This document shows positions 1 through 9,105 of a stretch of 64,000 bases of DNA, in pieces. This stretch comes from Auraticoccus cholistanensis. Its GTDB lineage: Bacteria > Actinomycetota > Actinomycetes > Propionibacteriales > Propionibacteriaceae. The translations under genes were made by a program, and so were the position numbers. Where the stretch lies: contig NZ_WPCU01000007.1 in NCBI RefSeq assembly GCF_009742705.1, positions 164,385 through 228,384 on the forward strand, in the 5' to 3' direction. The notes under the pieces were generated by a model. It ran no database searches. It was not told where the DNA came from and was given only the letters and a program-made list of their open reading frames with translations. The stretch's first letter is position 1. The number at the start of each line of letters is the position of its first letter.

Positions 1-1
1 G

Positions 2-700
2 GACCGGGCGCTGCCGCCCGAGACCCCGCGGGAGGTCTGGGAGAGCTGGCGGGCCAACCGGGTCGGCGAGGTCCGGCTGCGCTTCGTCGCCCTCTCGTTG
101 CACCGCTCGTGGTTCAGCGTGGAGCAGTACGCGGCCCAGGACTGGCGGCTGCCCGACCAGACGCTGGCCTCCGCCGGGGACGGGCGCACCGGCCCGGTCC
201 CGGCCTACGCCACCACCGCCTACCTGGTCGAGGTCGTCGACCTGGCGGTGGCGCCCCGGGTCGAGGAGCCGGCCCCGGCGCCGGACCCCGTCCGGCCCCG
301 CGGTCCCGCCTGGCCCGGTCGGGTGGTGCTCCCGGTGGGCCGGCTCGAACCGGTCGTGCTGAGACCCGCGGCGCTCGGCACCGGAGCCCGGCCCGGGACC
401 GTGGCGCTGCGTCCCGCCGCCGCCACCAGCGCCGTCACCGTGCCGCACCGGCTGCCGCAGCTGGAGCAGGTCGAGGCCGGCCGGCGCGCGGTGCTGCTCG
501 GCCACATCCAGCTGCTCGACCCGGCCGCCCAGCGGCGCCGGCTCTGGGTCACCGACGTCCTGCTCGGCGCCGCCGGCACCCCGCCGCCGGACCCACCGCC
601 CGCCCCTCCACCGTCCTCGGGCGCCTTCCTGGTCGGCCTCGGCTGCACCGTGGTGCCCCTCTCGCCCAACCCCAGTCCCACCTACACCTGGGCGCCGTGA
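2..700 (+). CDS. Hypothetical protein, 5' end cut off by the window edge
   Basis: The reading frame is open from base 2 to the TGA at 698-700, so at least 232 residues are present and the N-terminus is missing. I do not recognise the family. Visible features are a hydrophobic/aromatic stretch near residues 29-37 (VALSLHRSWF), a Pro/Ala-rich middle and a Pro-rich segment near the C-terminus. No signal peptide or membrane segment can be judged. It ends 19 bases before the metacaspase gene on the same strand, whose ribosome site lies in the gap, so the two are probably co-transcribed. A functional link to the caspase-like protein is inference from position only. Confidence 0.6.
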   Translation, partial: DRALPPETPREVWESWRANRVGEVRLRFVALSLHRSWFSVEQYAAQDWRLPDQTLASAGDGRTGPVPAYATTAYLVEVVDLAVAPRVEEPAPAPDPVRPRGPAWPGRVVLPVGRLEPVVLRPAALGTGARPGTVALRPAAATSAVTVPHRLPQLEQVEAGRRAVLLGHIQLLDPAAQRRRLWVTDVLLGAAGTPPPDPPPAPPPSSGAFLVGLGCTVVPLSPNPSPTYTWAP

Positions 701-719
701 CGCGCCGGAAGGAGTCCCG

Positions 720-2069
720 ATGTTCCAGTCCAACCGCTTCACCCGCGTCGCCACGCCCAGCACGCGTGCCCGGCTGCTCGCCGCCTACGAGAACCAGCGC
801 CCGATCAGCCGCGGCGAGAGCTGCCGGGGTGCGGTCGTCGCCGTGCAGGAGGCGCTCAGCGCCCTCAACGCCGGCTACCTCACCGGCGGCGACATCGACG
901 GCTACTTCGGTCCCCGCACCTTCGCCGCCGTGGACGCCTTCCAGCGCGAGTACGGCCTGGTGGCCGACGGCATCGTGGGCCACCAGACGCTGTCCCAGCT
1001 CGACGCGCTGTTCTGCGGCGACCTCGTCCGCACCCCCGTGGGCCTGGCCATCCACGTCGGGGTGGACCACGTCGACCCGGCGCACTACGGCTCGGACCTC
1101 GAGCTGCCCTCCTGCCGCAACGACGCCCGGGCCATGGCGAAGCTCTCGGAGCAGCTGGGCTACGACAGCTGCCTGCTGCTGGACTCCGACGCCACCACCA
1201 GCGCGCTGTACGCGCTGCTGTCCGACGCGGCGGAGAACCTGCAGGCCGGGGACGCCCTGCTGCTCACCTTCTCCGGTCATGGCAGCCAGATCGACAACGA
1301 GTCCGGGGACGCCGAGCAGGACCTGATGGACGAGACCACCTGCTTCTACGACCGGATGCTGGTCGACGACGAGCTGTACGCGCTGCTGCGGGGGCTGCGC
1401 GAGGGCGTGCGCGCCCACGTCGTCTTCGACAGCTGCCACTCCGGCACGGCGTTCAAGGACCTGCTGACCGACGCCGCGACAGAGGAGGTGGCCGCCGGCC
1501 GGAGCCAGCAGGTGAGGTCGGCGCTGGCCGCCACCTCGACGACCAGCCACCAGACGGCCGGCTCGGTGAGCGAGCAGGACGTCACCCCGATCAGCAGCTC
1601 CTCCCTCGACTCGGCCCTGGAGGGGGAGGCGCCCGAGCCCGGCACCGCGCCCGCCGGGGACGAGGAGCGCGACGAGGAGGTGGCCGAGCTGTTCGGCGAG
1701 CTCTTCGCCGAGAGCCACGCCGGCACCAAGAAGTACACCGAGGGCGGGCAGGTCTACAGCACCCACAAGCAGCTCTACGACGCCGTCCGCTCCGCCGCCT
1801 GCACCGTGCCCGACGACGAGCCGATGGCCTGCACCGTCACCACGCTCTCCGCCTGCGCCGACCACCAGGTGACGCCGGCGGGGAACCCGCTGTCGGCCTT
1901 CACCTACAACCTGACCGCCATCTGGTTGCACGGCGCCTTCGCCGGCTCCTACGACGACCTGTCCCGCGCCCTGCGGGGCCGGGCCATCCCCACCGCGACA
2001 CCGCAGCTCAACAGCTACGGCTCGCGGGGGGCGGCGGCCCGGGTGGTGGAGCGGCCCTTCGCGTTCTGA
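720..2069 (+). CDS. Metacaspase (caspase-family peptidase C14) with N-terminal peptidoglycan-binding-like domain
   Basis: 449 residues. Residues about 34-98 match the PG_binding_1 fold (pattern DGYFGPRTFAAVDAFQ). Residues about 108 onward form a caspase p20-like domain with the catalytic pair visible as His187 in SGHGS and Cys239 in DSCHSG. A Ser- and acid-rich linker (about 255-330) separates this from a p10-like end containing TTLSACADHQ. No signal peptide is evident, which is odd for a peptidoglycan-binding domain. The start is fixed by GGAAGGAG just upstream. Bacterial metacaspases cut after Arg/Lys and have been linked to stress death or phage defence in some systems; the target here is unknown. 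It probably forms an operon with the preceding gene. Confidence 0.88.
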   Translation: MFQSNRFTRVATPSTRARLLAAYENQRPISRGESCRGAVVAVQEALSALNAGYLTGGDIDGYFGPRTFAAVDAFQREYGLVADGIVGHQTLSQLDALFCGDLVRTPVGLAIHVGVDHVDPAHYGSDLELPSCRNDARAMAKLSEQLGYDSCLLLDSDATTSALYALLSDAAENLQAGDALLLTFSGHGSQIDNESGDAEQDLMDETTCFYDRMLVDDELYALLRGLREGVRAHVVFDSCHSGTAFKDLLTDAATEEVAAGRSQQVRSALAATSTTSHQTAGSVSEQDVTPISSSSLDSALEGEAPEPGTAPAGDEERDEEVAELFGELFAESHAGTKKYTEGGQVYSTHKQLYDAVRSAACTVPDDEPMACTVTTLSACADHQVTPAGNPLSAFTYNLTAIWLHGAFAGSYDDLSRALRGRAIPTATPQLNSYGSRGAAARVVERPFAF

Positions 2070-2079
2070 TCGCGGAGGG

Positions 2080-3693
2080 TCACTCCGAGGGCAGCCCCGA
2101 GCCGCGGCTGGCGTAGAGCTCGAGCACCTTCTCGCGGGGGATGACCCCGCAGCGCTCGGCCCACCGCTGGTAGACCTCGGCCATCTCGGCGACCCTCGCG
2201 GGGTGGTCGGCGGCCAGGTCGTGCAGCTCGGTGCGGTCGGCGTCCAGTTCGAACAGCTCCCAGTCCTGGCCGTGCTTGCGGACCAGCTTCCAGGGCCCGC
2301 GGCGGACGCCGCAGTTGCCCTCGTGCTCCCAGTACAGGTAGCGGTCCTCGGCGGGGGCGTCCTCGGCCCAGGTGGCGAGCATGCTGCGCCCCTCCGGCGG
2401 CAGCACCGCGTGCCCCAGGTGCTCCTCGGGGTACTCGGCGCCGCTGACCTCCAGCACCGTGGACATGATGTCGGTGAGCTGGTGGGGCTGGTGGCGCAGC
2501 TCGCCGCGGGCGGCCAGGCCGGCGGGCCAGTGCGCCACCAGCGGCGCGGCGATGCCGCCCTCGTGGATCCAGTGCTTGTACTCCCGGAAGGGGGTGTTGG
2601 ACAGGTTCGCCCAGGAGCGGCCGTAGGTGGCGTAGGTGTCCTCACCGCCCGGCCAGATGCTGGGGTCGTTGCCCGGGCGCACCTCGCGGCCGTCGCGGGT
2701 GAAGGCGTCGAAGCTGACGTAGGTGGTGACGAAGTCCCGCGCGGTCTCGACCGGCATCTCCTCCGCGCAGCCGCCGTTGTCGCTGAGGAAGACGACCAGG
2801 GTGTCCTCGCGCACGCCCTGCTCGGCCAGCTGGGCCATGATGCGCCCCACGCCCTGGTCCATCCGGTCGATCTGGGCGGCGTAGACCGCCATCCGCGCGG
2901 CCTCCCACTCCTGCTCGGTGACGTCCTCCCAGGCGGGGACGCGCGGGTCGCGCTCGGTCAGCGCCCACTCCCCGGAGACGATGCCGCGCTCGACCATCCG
3001 AGCCAGCCGCTGCACCCGAAGCTCGTCCCAGCCGGCGGCGAACCGTCCGGCGTAGCGGGCGATGTCCTCCTCCAGCGCGTGCAGCGGCCAGTGGGGGGCG
3101 GTGTAGGCGACGTAGAGGAAGAACGGGTCGTCGGCGCGGTTCTCGGCGTGGCTGCGCAGGAACTCCACCGCGTGGTCGGTGATGGCGTCGGTGTAGTAGA
3201 AGCCGGGGTCCTCGCAGAGGTGCTCGACGTTCTCCTCGTTGCGGGTCAGCGTCCGGGTCTGGAAGAAGCTGCCCGCGCCCTCGAGGGTGCCGAAGAACTC
3301 GTCGAACCCACGTCGGGTGGGCCAGGCGTCGTCGGGGGAGTGGATGTCGTTGGACATGTGCCACTTGCCGGAGATGTAGGTCGCGTAGCCGGCCGGGCGC
3401 AGCACCTCCGCCAGCGTCACGCAGGAGCGGTTGAGGGTGCCCGGGTAGCCCTCGGGGGAGTCGTCGTAGTTGAGGATCCCGATCCCCGTCTGGTGCGGGT
3501 GCAGCCCGGTCATCAGGCTGGCCCGCGAGGGGCTGCAGCGGGCGGTGTTGTAGAACTGCGTCATCGACAGACCGCCCGCGGCCAGCGCGTCGATGTTCGG
3601 GGTGAGGACCTCGCCGCCGTAGCAGCCGATGTCGGAGAAGCCCATGTCGTCGACGAGGACGACCACGATGTTGGGGCGGGGGGCGCTGCTCAT
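2080..3693 (-). CDS. Type I sulfatase (arylsulfatase family)
   Basis: 537 residues, usual length for the family. The sulfatase signature CSPSR lies at residues 53-57; Cys53 would be converted to formylglycine and is the nucleophile. Metal-binding residues appear as VDDMG near residue 15 and DNGG in the middle of the protein. No signal peptide is seen, so the enzyme is probably cytoplasmic and acts on imported sulfate esters. It is the last gene of an apparent IclR-permease-sulfatase run on the minus strand; only 28 bases separate it from the permease, and GGAGAG precedes its ATG. The formylglycine-generating enzyme is not in this window. Substrate (aryl or sugar sulfate) cannot be told from sequence alone. 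Confidence 0.93.
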   Translation of the reverse strand: MSSAPRPNIVVVLVDDMGFSDIGCYGGEVLTPNIDALAAGGLSMTQFYNTARCSPSRASLMTGLHPHQTGIGILNYDDSPEGYPGTLNRSCVTLAEVLRPAGYATYISGKWHMSNDIHSPDDAWPTRRGFDEFFGTLEGAGSFFQTRTLTRNEENVEHLCEDPGFYYTDAITDHAVEFLRSHAENRADDPFFLYVAYTAPHWPLHALEEDIARYAGRFAAGWDELRVQRLARMVERGIVSGEWALTERDPRVPAWEDVTEQEWEAARMAVYAAQIDRMDQGVGRIMAQLAEQGVREDTLVVFLSDNGGCAEEMPVETARDFVTTYVSFDAFTRDGREVRPGNDPSIWPGGEDTYATYGRSWANLSNTPFREYKHWIHEGGIAAPLVAHWPAGLAARGELRHQPHQLTDIMSTVLEVSGAEYPEEHLGHAVLPPEGRSMLATWAEDAPAEDRYLYWEHEGNCGVRRGPWKLVRKHGQDWELFELDADRTELHDLAADHPARVAEMAEVYQRWAERCGVIPREKVLELYASRGSGLPSE

Positions 3694-3721
3694 GTCTGTG
3701 CTCTCCAGGGTGGGTTGTCGG

Positions 3722-5053
3722 TCAGGCGGTCTGCTGCGAGGCCCGCTGGTGCAGGTCGGCGTCGACGTCGTCGAAGGCGGTCTCCCGGGCCAGCCGCAGG
3801 CTGATCAGGGTGATGAGCGCCGCCACCATGACGTAGACCGCCACCGGCCAGGAGCTGTCGAAGGTGGAGACGAGGAAGATGGCCAGGGCCGGGGCGATGG
3901 CGCCGGAGGGCAGCACGCCGAGCTGGTAGACGATCGACATGCCGGTGTAGCGGACCCGGGCGGGGAAGAGCTCGGCGAAGAAGGCCGCCTCCGCGCCGAA
4001 CATCGTGCAGGCCCCCAGCGCCCAGCCGACGACGATGGCCAGCCAGATCAGCTGGGCCACCCCCGAGTCGACCAGGGCGAACACCGGGAAGGCGCTGACC
4101 AGGGCCACCGCGGCGCCGGCGCCGAACACGACCCGGCGTCCGTAGCGGTCGGACAGGCGACCGGCGACCGGGATGATCACGAACCCGATGACGCTGGCTA
4201 TGAGCAGGCCGTTGAGGGCGTAGCGGTTGGGCAGCCCCAGCACGGTGGTGGTGTAGGTGAGGATGAAGGCGTTGTAGATGTTGAAGGTGATGCTCTCGCT
4301 GAGCCGGGCGCCGGTGCCGATGAGCAGCTGCTTGGGGTAGCGGCGGAAGACCTCCAGCATCGGCACCGCGACCCGGTCCTCGGTCTTCACCATGGCCTGG
4401 AAGGCCGGCGGCTCCTCGACCTTGAGCCGGACGAACAGCCCGACGACCACCAGGATCGCGCTGGCCAGGAACGGCAGCCGCCAGGTCCAGGCGACCAGCG
4501 CCTCGTCACCGGGCAGGCTGACCAGGTTCACCGCCAGGGTGGACAGCAGCAGGCCGATCGGGACGCCGGTCTGGGGCCAGCTGGAGAAGTAGCCGCGGCG
4601 CCCGCGCGGGGCGTGCTCGAAGGTCAGCACGGCCGCGCCGCCCCACTCACCACCCAGGCCGATGCCCTGCAGCATCCGCAGCACCAGCAGCAGGATCGGC
4701 GCCAGCACGCCGATGCTGGCGTAGGTGGGGAGCACGCCCATCAGGAAGGTCGAGCCGCCCATGATGAGCATGGTCAGCACCAGGATCTTCTTGCGGCCGA
4801 TGCGGTCGCCGAAGTGGCCGAAGATCAGGCCACCCAGCGGGCGGGTGACGAAGCCGGCGGCGAAGGTCACGAACGCCACCATGCTGCCGACCAGCGGGTC
4901 GAAGGTCGGGAAGAACTCCTTGTTGAAGACCAGCGCGGCCATGGTGGCGTAGAGGAAGAAGTCGTACCACTCGACCACGGAGCCCAGCACGCTGGCCAGC
5001 ACCGTGTTGCGGCGCATCCGTGTCTCGGTCGAGGAGTGCACGTCGGAGGTCAT
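3722..5053 (-). CDS. MFS permease of the metabolite:H+ symporter (MHS) family
   Basis: 443 residues with about 12 hydrophobic segments. The opening EWYDFFLYATMAALVFNKEFFP and the loop GHFGDRIGRKK are typical of the MHS group (ProP, ShiA, KgtP relatives), which import small organic acids or zwitterions with protons. QGIGLGGEWGGA after the fourth segment fits the same group. It lies directly upstream of the sulfatase and downstream of an IclR regulator, so it may import a small anionic substrate or sulfate ester used by that pathway; this is inference. A promoter and a 7-bp palindromic operator lie 36-106 bases upstream of the ATG. Confidence 0.92.
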   Translation of the reverse strand: MTSDVHSSTETRMRRNTVLASVLGSVVEWYDFFLYATMAALVFNKEFFPTFDPLVGSMVAFVTFAAGFVTRPLGGLIFGHFGDRIGRKKILVLTMLIMGGSTFLMGVLPTYASIGVLAPILLLVLRMLQGIGLGGEWGGAAVLTFEHAPRGRRGYFSSWPQTGVPIGLLLSTLAVNLVSLPGDEALVAWTWRLPFLASAILVVVGLFVRLKVEEPPAFQAMVKTEDRVAVPMLEVFRRYPKQLLIGTGARLSESITFNIYNAFILTYTTTVLGLPNRYALNGLLIASVIGFVIIPVAGRLSDRYGRRVVFGAGAAVALVSAFPVFALVDSGVAQLIWLAIVVGWALGACTMFGAEAAFFAELFPARVRYTGMSIVYQLGVLPSGAIAPALAIFLVSTFDSSWPVAVYVMVAALITLISLRLARETAFDDVDADLHQRASQQTA

Positions 5054-5089
5054 CTCGCTCCATCCCGGCCGCAGCCTGTCACGTCGTTG

Positions 5090-5117
5090 TGTCCCGATGT
5101 GCGGGACAGGCGTCCCG
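5090..5117 (-). promoter_or_regulatory. Palindromic operator, probable IclR-type binding site
   Basis: Two overlapping inverted repeats share the central half-site: TGTCCCG-N5-CGGGACA at 5090-5108 and CGGGAC-N4-GTCCCG at 5102-5117. They lie between the permease start and a candidate promoter on the minus strand, near the expected transcription start, where a bound repressor would block transcription. The neighbouring IclR gene is the natural candidate regulator, but that is inference. Confidence 0.65.
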
Positions 5118-5127
5118 CTCCATTGGA

Positions 5128-5159
5128 CAGCCTAGGGCGTCAGGGCCCCGCCCTGTCAA
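5128..5159 (-). promoter_or_regulatory. Candidate sigma-70-type promoter of the permease-sulfatase unit
   Basis: Read on the minus strand, TTGACA (5159-5154) is followed after 19 bases by TAGGCT (about 5134-5129). The -35 is a consensus match; the spacing is slightly long. Transcription would start just inside the adjacent palindromic operator. Confidence 0.5.
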
Positions 5160-5195
5160 CGTGCCCTGTCGTAGCCAACCCCAGCCTGCGTGCGG

Positions 5196-5951
5196 TCAGT
5201 CGGCTCGGCCGAGGGTCCGGCCCAGCCGGGTCGCGGACTGCTGCAGCGCGGTCAGCACCTCGGCCTCGGCCGCGGCCAGCCGGACGCCCGGGCCGGAGAC
5301 CGACAGGGCGGCCACCACCTCGCCGTGGGGACCGCGCACGGGGACGGCGAGGGAACGCACGCCGGCGATCGTCTCGTCAGCCGCGCCCGCCCAGCCGTCA
5401 CGGCGGGCCCGCTCGAGCAGCTCGCGCGCCTGCGGGGGCGTGAGCGCGCGGTGCAGCCGCTCGCCGCCGGTGCGGTCGGCCAGCGCCTGCTCCACCTCGT
5501 CCTCGTCCAGGTCGAGCATCAGGATCCGGCCGGTGGCTCCGGACCAGAGGGGGTAGAGCACGCCGAGCTCGGAGGCGAAGCGCAGCGGCAGGGTGCTCTG
5601 CACCTCCTCGATGAAGACCCGGCTCCAGCCCGTGCGGATGCTCAGCCCGACCGTCTCACCGGTACGGTCCCGGAGCGCGACCATCAGCGGGCGGGCCGCC
5701 GAGACCAGCGACATCCCCTGCCGGTAGCCCAGGCCGATCAGCAGCGCCTGCGGACCGATCCGGTAGCGGCGGTCGGCGCCCTGCTCGACCATCCCGGTGG
5801 CCGCCAGGGTGGTCAGCGCCCGCTGCACGGTGCTGCGCGACATGCCCGTGCGGGCCGAGAGCTCGCGGGCGCTGCTGCCGGCGTCGGCCGTCCGCAGCGC
5901 CTTCAGCACCGCGACGGCCTTGCCCACGGCGCCGTCCTCGGGGTGCTCCAC
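5196..5951 (-). CDS. IclR family transcriptional regulator
   Basis: 251 residues. An N-terminal winged helix-turn-helix (about 10-70; SARTGMSRSTVQRALTTL is the recognition part) is followed by the IclR effector domain (about 80-245, with GETVGLSIRTG and AGVRSLAVPV). It starts with GTG; TACCCT sits 6 bases before it, so its mRNA is probably leaderless. It is upstream of the permease and sulfatase on the same strand and divergent from the beta-mannosidase (112-base gap), so it could control both sides. The palindrome at 5090-5117 is its most likely target. The effector is unknown, probably an aromatic or sugar-acid type small molecule as for other family members. Confidence 0.93.
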   Translation of the reverse strand: MEHPEDGAVGKAVAVLKALRTADAGSSARELSARTGMSRSTVQRALTTLAATGMVEQGADRRYRIGPQALLIGLGYRQGMSLVSAARPLMVALRDRTGETVGLSIRTGWSRVFIEEVQSTLPLRFASELGVLYPLWSGATGRILMLDLDEDEVEQALADRTGGERLHRALTPPQARELLERARRDGWAGAADETIAGVRSLAVPVRGPHGEVVAALSVSGPGVRLAAAEAEVLTALQQSATRLGRTLGRAD

Positions 5952-6063
5952 GCCGACAGGGTAGCCGTGCTGTGGGACGCGCCCGTGGATCGTCGGCCGC
6001 CACCCCTAGCCTCCGCGGCGAGGCGCTGACAGGCTTGGCCCGCCGACATCCCAGGAGGACCAG

Positions 6064-8535
6064 ATGCTGACCACCCACTCCCTCGACGGCGCGTGGACGC
6101 TGGAGGTCGCCGAGCACGACGCCGAGCACCCCGCACCGGCGCTGCCCGGGACGATCCCCGCCACGGTGCCCGGCACCGTCCACACCGACCTGCTGGCCGC
6201 CGGGCTGATCGAGGACCCCTACCTCGGCACCAACGAGCCGCTGACGGCGTGGATCGGCCACACCGGCTGGCGCTACCGGCGCACCCTGGACTGGTCCCCG
6301 CAGGGCGCCGAGCGGGTCGACCTGGTCTTCGACGGCCTCGACACGGTGGCCACCGTCGAGCTCAACGGCGAGGTGGTGGCCCGGACGGCGAACCAGCACC
6401 GCAGCTACCGCATCGACGTGACCGGGCGCCTCTCGCCGGGGGAGAACGAGCTCGTCGTCACCTTCGCCTCCGCCTGGCGGCACGCGCAGGAGCTGGAGTC
6501 CGCGCTCGGCCCGCGCCCCAACGCCTACCCGACCCCCTTCAACTTCATCCGCAAGATGGCCGCCAACTTCGGCTGGGACTGGGGGCCGCAGCTGGTCACC
6601 GCCGGCATCTGGCGCGGTGTCCGGCTGGAGTCGTGGTCCGGGGCGCGGATCGCCTCGCTGCGCCCCACCGTCGGGGTGGACGGGGCCGACGGCACCGTCT
6701 CCCTGGAGCTGGCGCTGGAGGTGGGCGCGTCCTTCGCCGGCGGCACGGTGAGCGCCGAGGTGGCGGGGGTGCGGGTCGAGGTCCCCGCGTCGGCGTCCGG
6801 TGAGGTCGACACGGTCGTGCTGCGCGTCCCCGACGCCCCGCGGTGGTGGCCCCGCGGCTACGGCGACCAGCCGCTGCACGAGCTCGTCGTCGAGCTGGCC
6901 GACGCCACCGGCCAGGTGCTGCACAGCCGGGGACGCCGCATCGGGTTCCGCTCGGTCCGCCTCGACACCACCGAGGACGAGCACGGCACCGCCTTCACGG
7001 TCGTGGTCAACGACACGCCCGTGCTGGTCCGGGGTGCCAACTGGATCCCCGACGACTGCTTCCTGCCCCGGGTCACGCCGGAGCGCTACCGGCAACGGAT
7101 CGAGCAGGCCGTGGCGGCCAACCTCAACCTGCTGCGGGTGTGGGGCGGCGGCATCTACGAGAGCGAGGCGTTCTACGACGTCTGCGACGAGCTGGGCGTG
7201 CTCACCTGGCAGGACTTCCTCTTCGCCTGCGCCGCCTACCCCGAGGACGAGCCGCTGGCCGGCGAGGTGGCCGCCGAGGCCCGCGAGAACGTCGAGCGGC
7301 TGATGTCGCACCCCAGCCTGGCGCTGCTCAACGGGGCGAACGAGAACATCTGGGGCTGGTACGACTGGGGCTGGCAGGAGGAGCTGGGGGACCGCAGCTG
7401 GGGGCTGGGCTACTACACCGAGCTGCTGCCGGCGGTGGTGGACGAGGTCGCGCCGCAGGTGCCGTACTGGCCGAACAGCCCCTACTCGGGCGACCCGGAC
7501 CGCCACCCCAACGACCCCCGGCACGCCAACGTGCACATCTGGGACGTCTGGAACCGCCGCGACCACACCGGCTACGAGGACTGGACGCCCCGCTTCGTCT
7601 CCGAGTTCGGCTTCCAGGGCCCGCCCACCTGGGCCACGCTGACCCAGGCCGTCGAGGCCGAGCCCAGCTCGCCGGAGTCGCCGGCGATGCTGCTGCACCA
7701 GAAGGCCGTCGACGGCAACGCCAAGCTGTCGCGCTGGCTGCAGGGGCACCTGCCCGAACCCCGCGACATGGCGGAGTGGCACTACCTCACCCAGCTCAAC
7801 CAGGCCCGGGCCATCACCACCGCCGTCGAGCGCTTCCGGTCGATGACCCCGCTGTGCACCGGCACCATCCTCTGGCAGCTCAACGACTGCTGGCCGGTCA
7901 CCTCCTGGGCGATGGTGGACGGCTACGGACGCCTCAAGCCGCTGTGGCACGCGGTGCGTCGCGCCAGCGAGGACCGGATCCTGGTCTGGCGGGGCAGCGG
8001 CGCCGAGCGGCGCCTGGTGGCGGTGAACGACACCGCCACCTGGTGGACGGCGGAGGTGACGGTCACCCGGACGGGTCTGGGCGGCGAGGTGCTCGGCGAG
8101 CTGCGCGAGCAGCTGGAGGTGCCGCCGCGCCGCGCGGCCGAGCTGGCGCTGGCCCCGATGGTGGCGGAGGTGGCGGACCCCCGCACCGAGGTGCTGGTCG
8201 CCCGCGCCCCCGGAGCCGCGGCCGCGGTCGGCTACCACGTCCCCGACCCCGAGCTCGCCCTCGAGCCGGCCGACGTCCGGGTGCAGGCCTCCCCGTGGCG
8301 CGACGGCCAGGCCACGCTGACGTTGTCCTCGCCGCGGCTGGTCCGGTCGGTGGTGCTGCTGGTGGACCACCTGCACCCCGACGCCGCGGCCGGCGACGCC
8401 GCCTTCGACCTGCTGCCGGGTGAGGAGGTCCGGGTGGTGGTCCGGGCTCCGGAGCCCCTCGAGCTGGACGACCTGGCCGCCCGCGGGCTGGTCCGCACCG
8501 TCAACGACCTCGTGGTGGCGGCCCGCGGGGTGTGA
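6064..8535 (+). CDS. Beta-mannosidase, glycoside hydrolase family 2
   Basis: 823 residues. The N-terminal sugar-binding domain opens with LDGAWTLEVAE and the pattern PATVPGTVHTDLLAAG, characteristic of GH2 beta-mannosidases. A beta-sandwich (about 190-300) and a TIM barrel follow. The acid/base Glu427 lies in NGANEN and the nucleophile Glu514 in FVSEFGFQ. There is no signal peptide, so it probably acts inside the cell on short mannosides, releasing mannose from the non-reducing end. AGGAGGACC precedes the ATG. It is divergent from the IclR gene and may be co-regulated with the sulfatase block. Mannose produced could feed the GDP-mannose genes found further along. Confidence 0.95.
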   Translation: MLTTHSLDGAWTLEVAEHDAEHPAPALPGTIPATVPGTVHTDLLAAGLIEDPYLGTNEPLTAWIGHTGWRYRRTLDWSPQGAERVDLVFDGLDTVATVELNGEVVARTANQHRSYRIDVTGRLSPGENELVVTFASAWRHAQELESALGPRPNAYPTPFNFIRKMAANFGWDWGPQLVTAGIWRGVRLESWSGARIASLRPTVGVDGADGTVSLELALEVGASFAGGTVSAEVAGVRVEVPASASGEVDTVVLRVPDAPRWWPRGYGDQPLHELVVELADATGQVLHSRGRRIGFRSVRLDTTEDEHGTAFTVVVNDTPVLVRGANWIPDDCFLPRVTPERYRQRIEQAVAANLNLLRVWGGGIYESEAFYDVCDELGVLTWQDFLFACAAYPEDEPLAGEVAAEARENVERLMSHPSLALLNGANENIWGWYDWGWQEELGDRSWGLGYYTELLPAVVDEVAPQVPYWPNSPYSGDPDRHPNDPRHANVHIWDVWNRRDHTGYEDWTPRFVSEFGFQGPPTWATLTQAVEAEPSSPESPAMLLHQKAVDGNAKLSRWLQGHLPEPRDMAEWHYLTQLNQARAITTAVERFRSMTPLCTGTILWQLNDCWPVTSWAMVDGYGRLKPLWHAVRRASEDRILVWRGSGAERRLVAVNDTATWWTAEVTVTRTGLGGEVLGELREQLEVPPRRAAELALAPMVAEVADPRTEVLVARAPGAAAAVGYHVPDPELALEPADVRVQASPWRDGQATLTLSSPRLVRSVVLLVDHLHPDAAAGDAAFDLLPGEEVRVVVRAPEPLELDDLAARGLVRTVNDLVVAARGV

Positions 8536-8618
8536 CCCCGGTCGCCGCGGTGCGGGCGGTACCGGTGGGTCAGGGGGCCGGTGGGTAAGGGGAGGGGCAG
8601 TCAACGCCAGGAGGTCAC

Positions 8619-9098
8619 ATGTCCAGCTCCGGTCCCGCCGACACCGCCAACATCGCCGGCACCCACCGCACCGTCTCCCGCGCCACCGCGGCCGTGTTCG
8701 GGTGCGTGTTCCTGCTGGTGGGCATCCTGGGCTTCGTCCCGGGCGTCACCTCGAACTACGACACGCTGTCCTTCGCCTCGCACCACTCCGAGGCCATGCT
8801 GCTCGGCGTCTTCCAGGTCTCGGTCCTGCACAACGTCGTCCACCTGCTGTTCGGGGTCGCCGGTCTGCTGATGTCGCGGAGCCACCGGTCGGCCCGCCGC
8901 TACCTGGTCTGGGGCGGTGCCGTGTACGCGGTGCTGTGGGTCTACGGCCTGCTGGTGCCGCACGACTCGGCGGCCAACTTCGTGCCGGTCAACGACGCCG
9001 ACGACTGGCTGCACCTGGCGCTGGCCGTGCTGATGCTGGGGTCCGGCTTCGCGACCCGGCTGACCCGGGCCGAGGCGCGCGACTCCGACGCCGCCTGA
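8619..9098 (+). CDS. DUF4383 domain membrane protein
   Basis: 159 residues with four hydrophobic segments (about 23-42, 66-88, 97-116, 128-148). The pattern SVLHNVVHLLFGVAGLLMSR in the second segment is characteristic of DUF4383 proteins, which are common in Actinobacteria and have no assigned function. GGAGGTCAC lies just before the ATG. It stands alone, with an 83-base gap after the mannosidase and a convergent gene 7 bases downstream. Confidence 0.88.
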   Translation: MSSSGPADTANIAGTHRTVSRATAAVFGCVFLLVGILGFVPGVTSNYDTLSFASHHSEAMLLGVFQVSVLHNVVHLLFGVAGLLMSRSHRSARRYLVWGGAVYAVLWVYGLLVPHDSAANFVPVNDADDWLHLALAVLMLGSGFATRLTRAEARDSDAA

Positions 9099-9105
9099 GA
9101 CCGGC

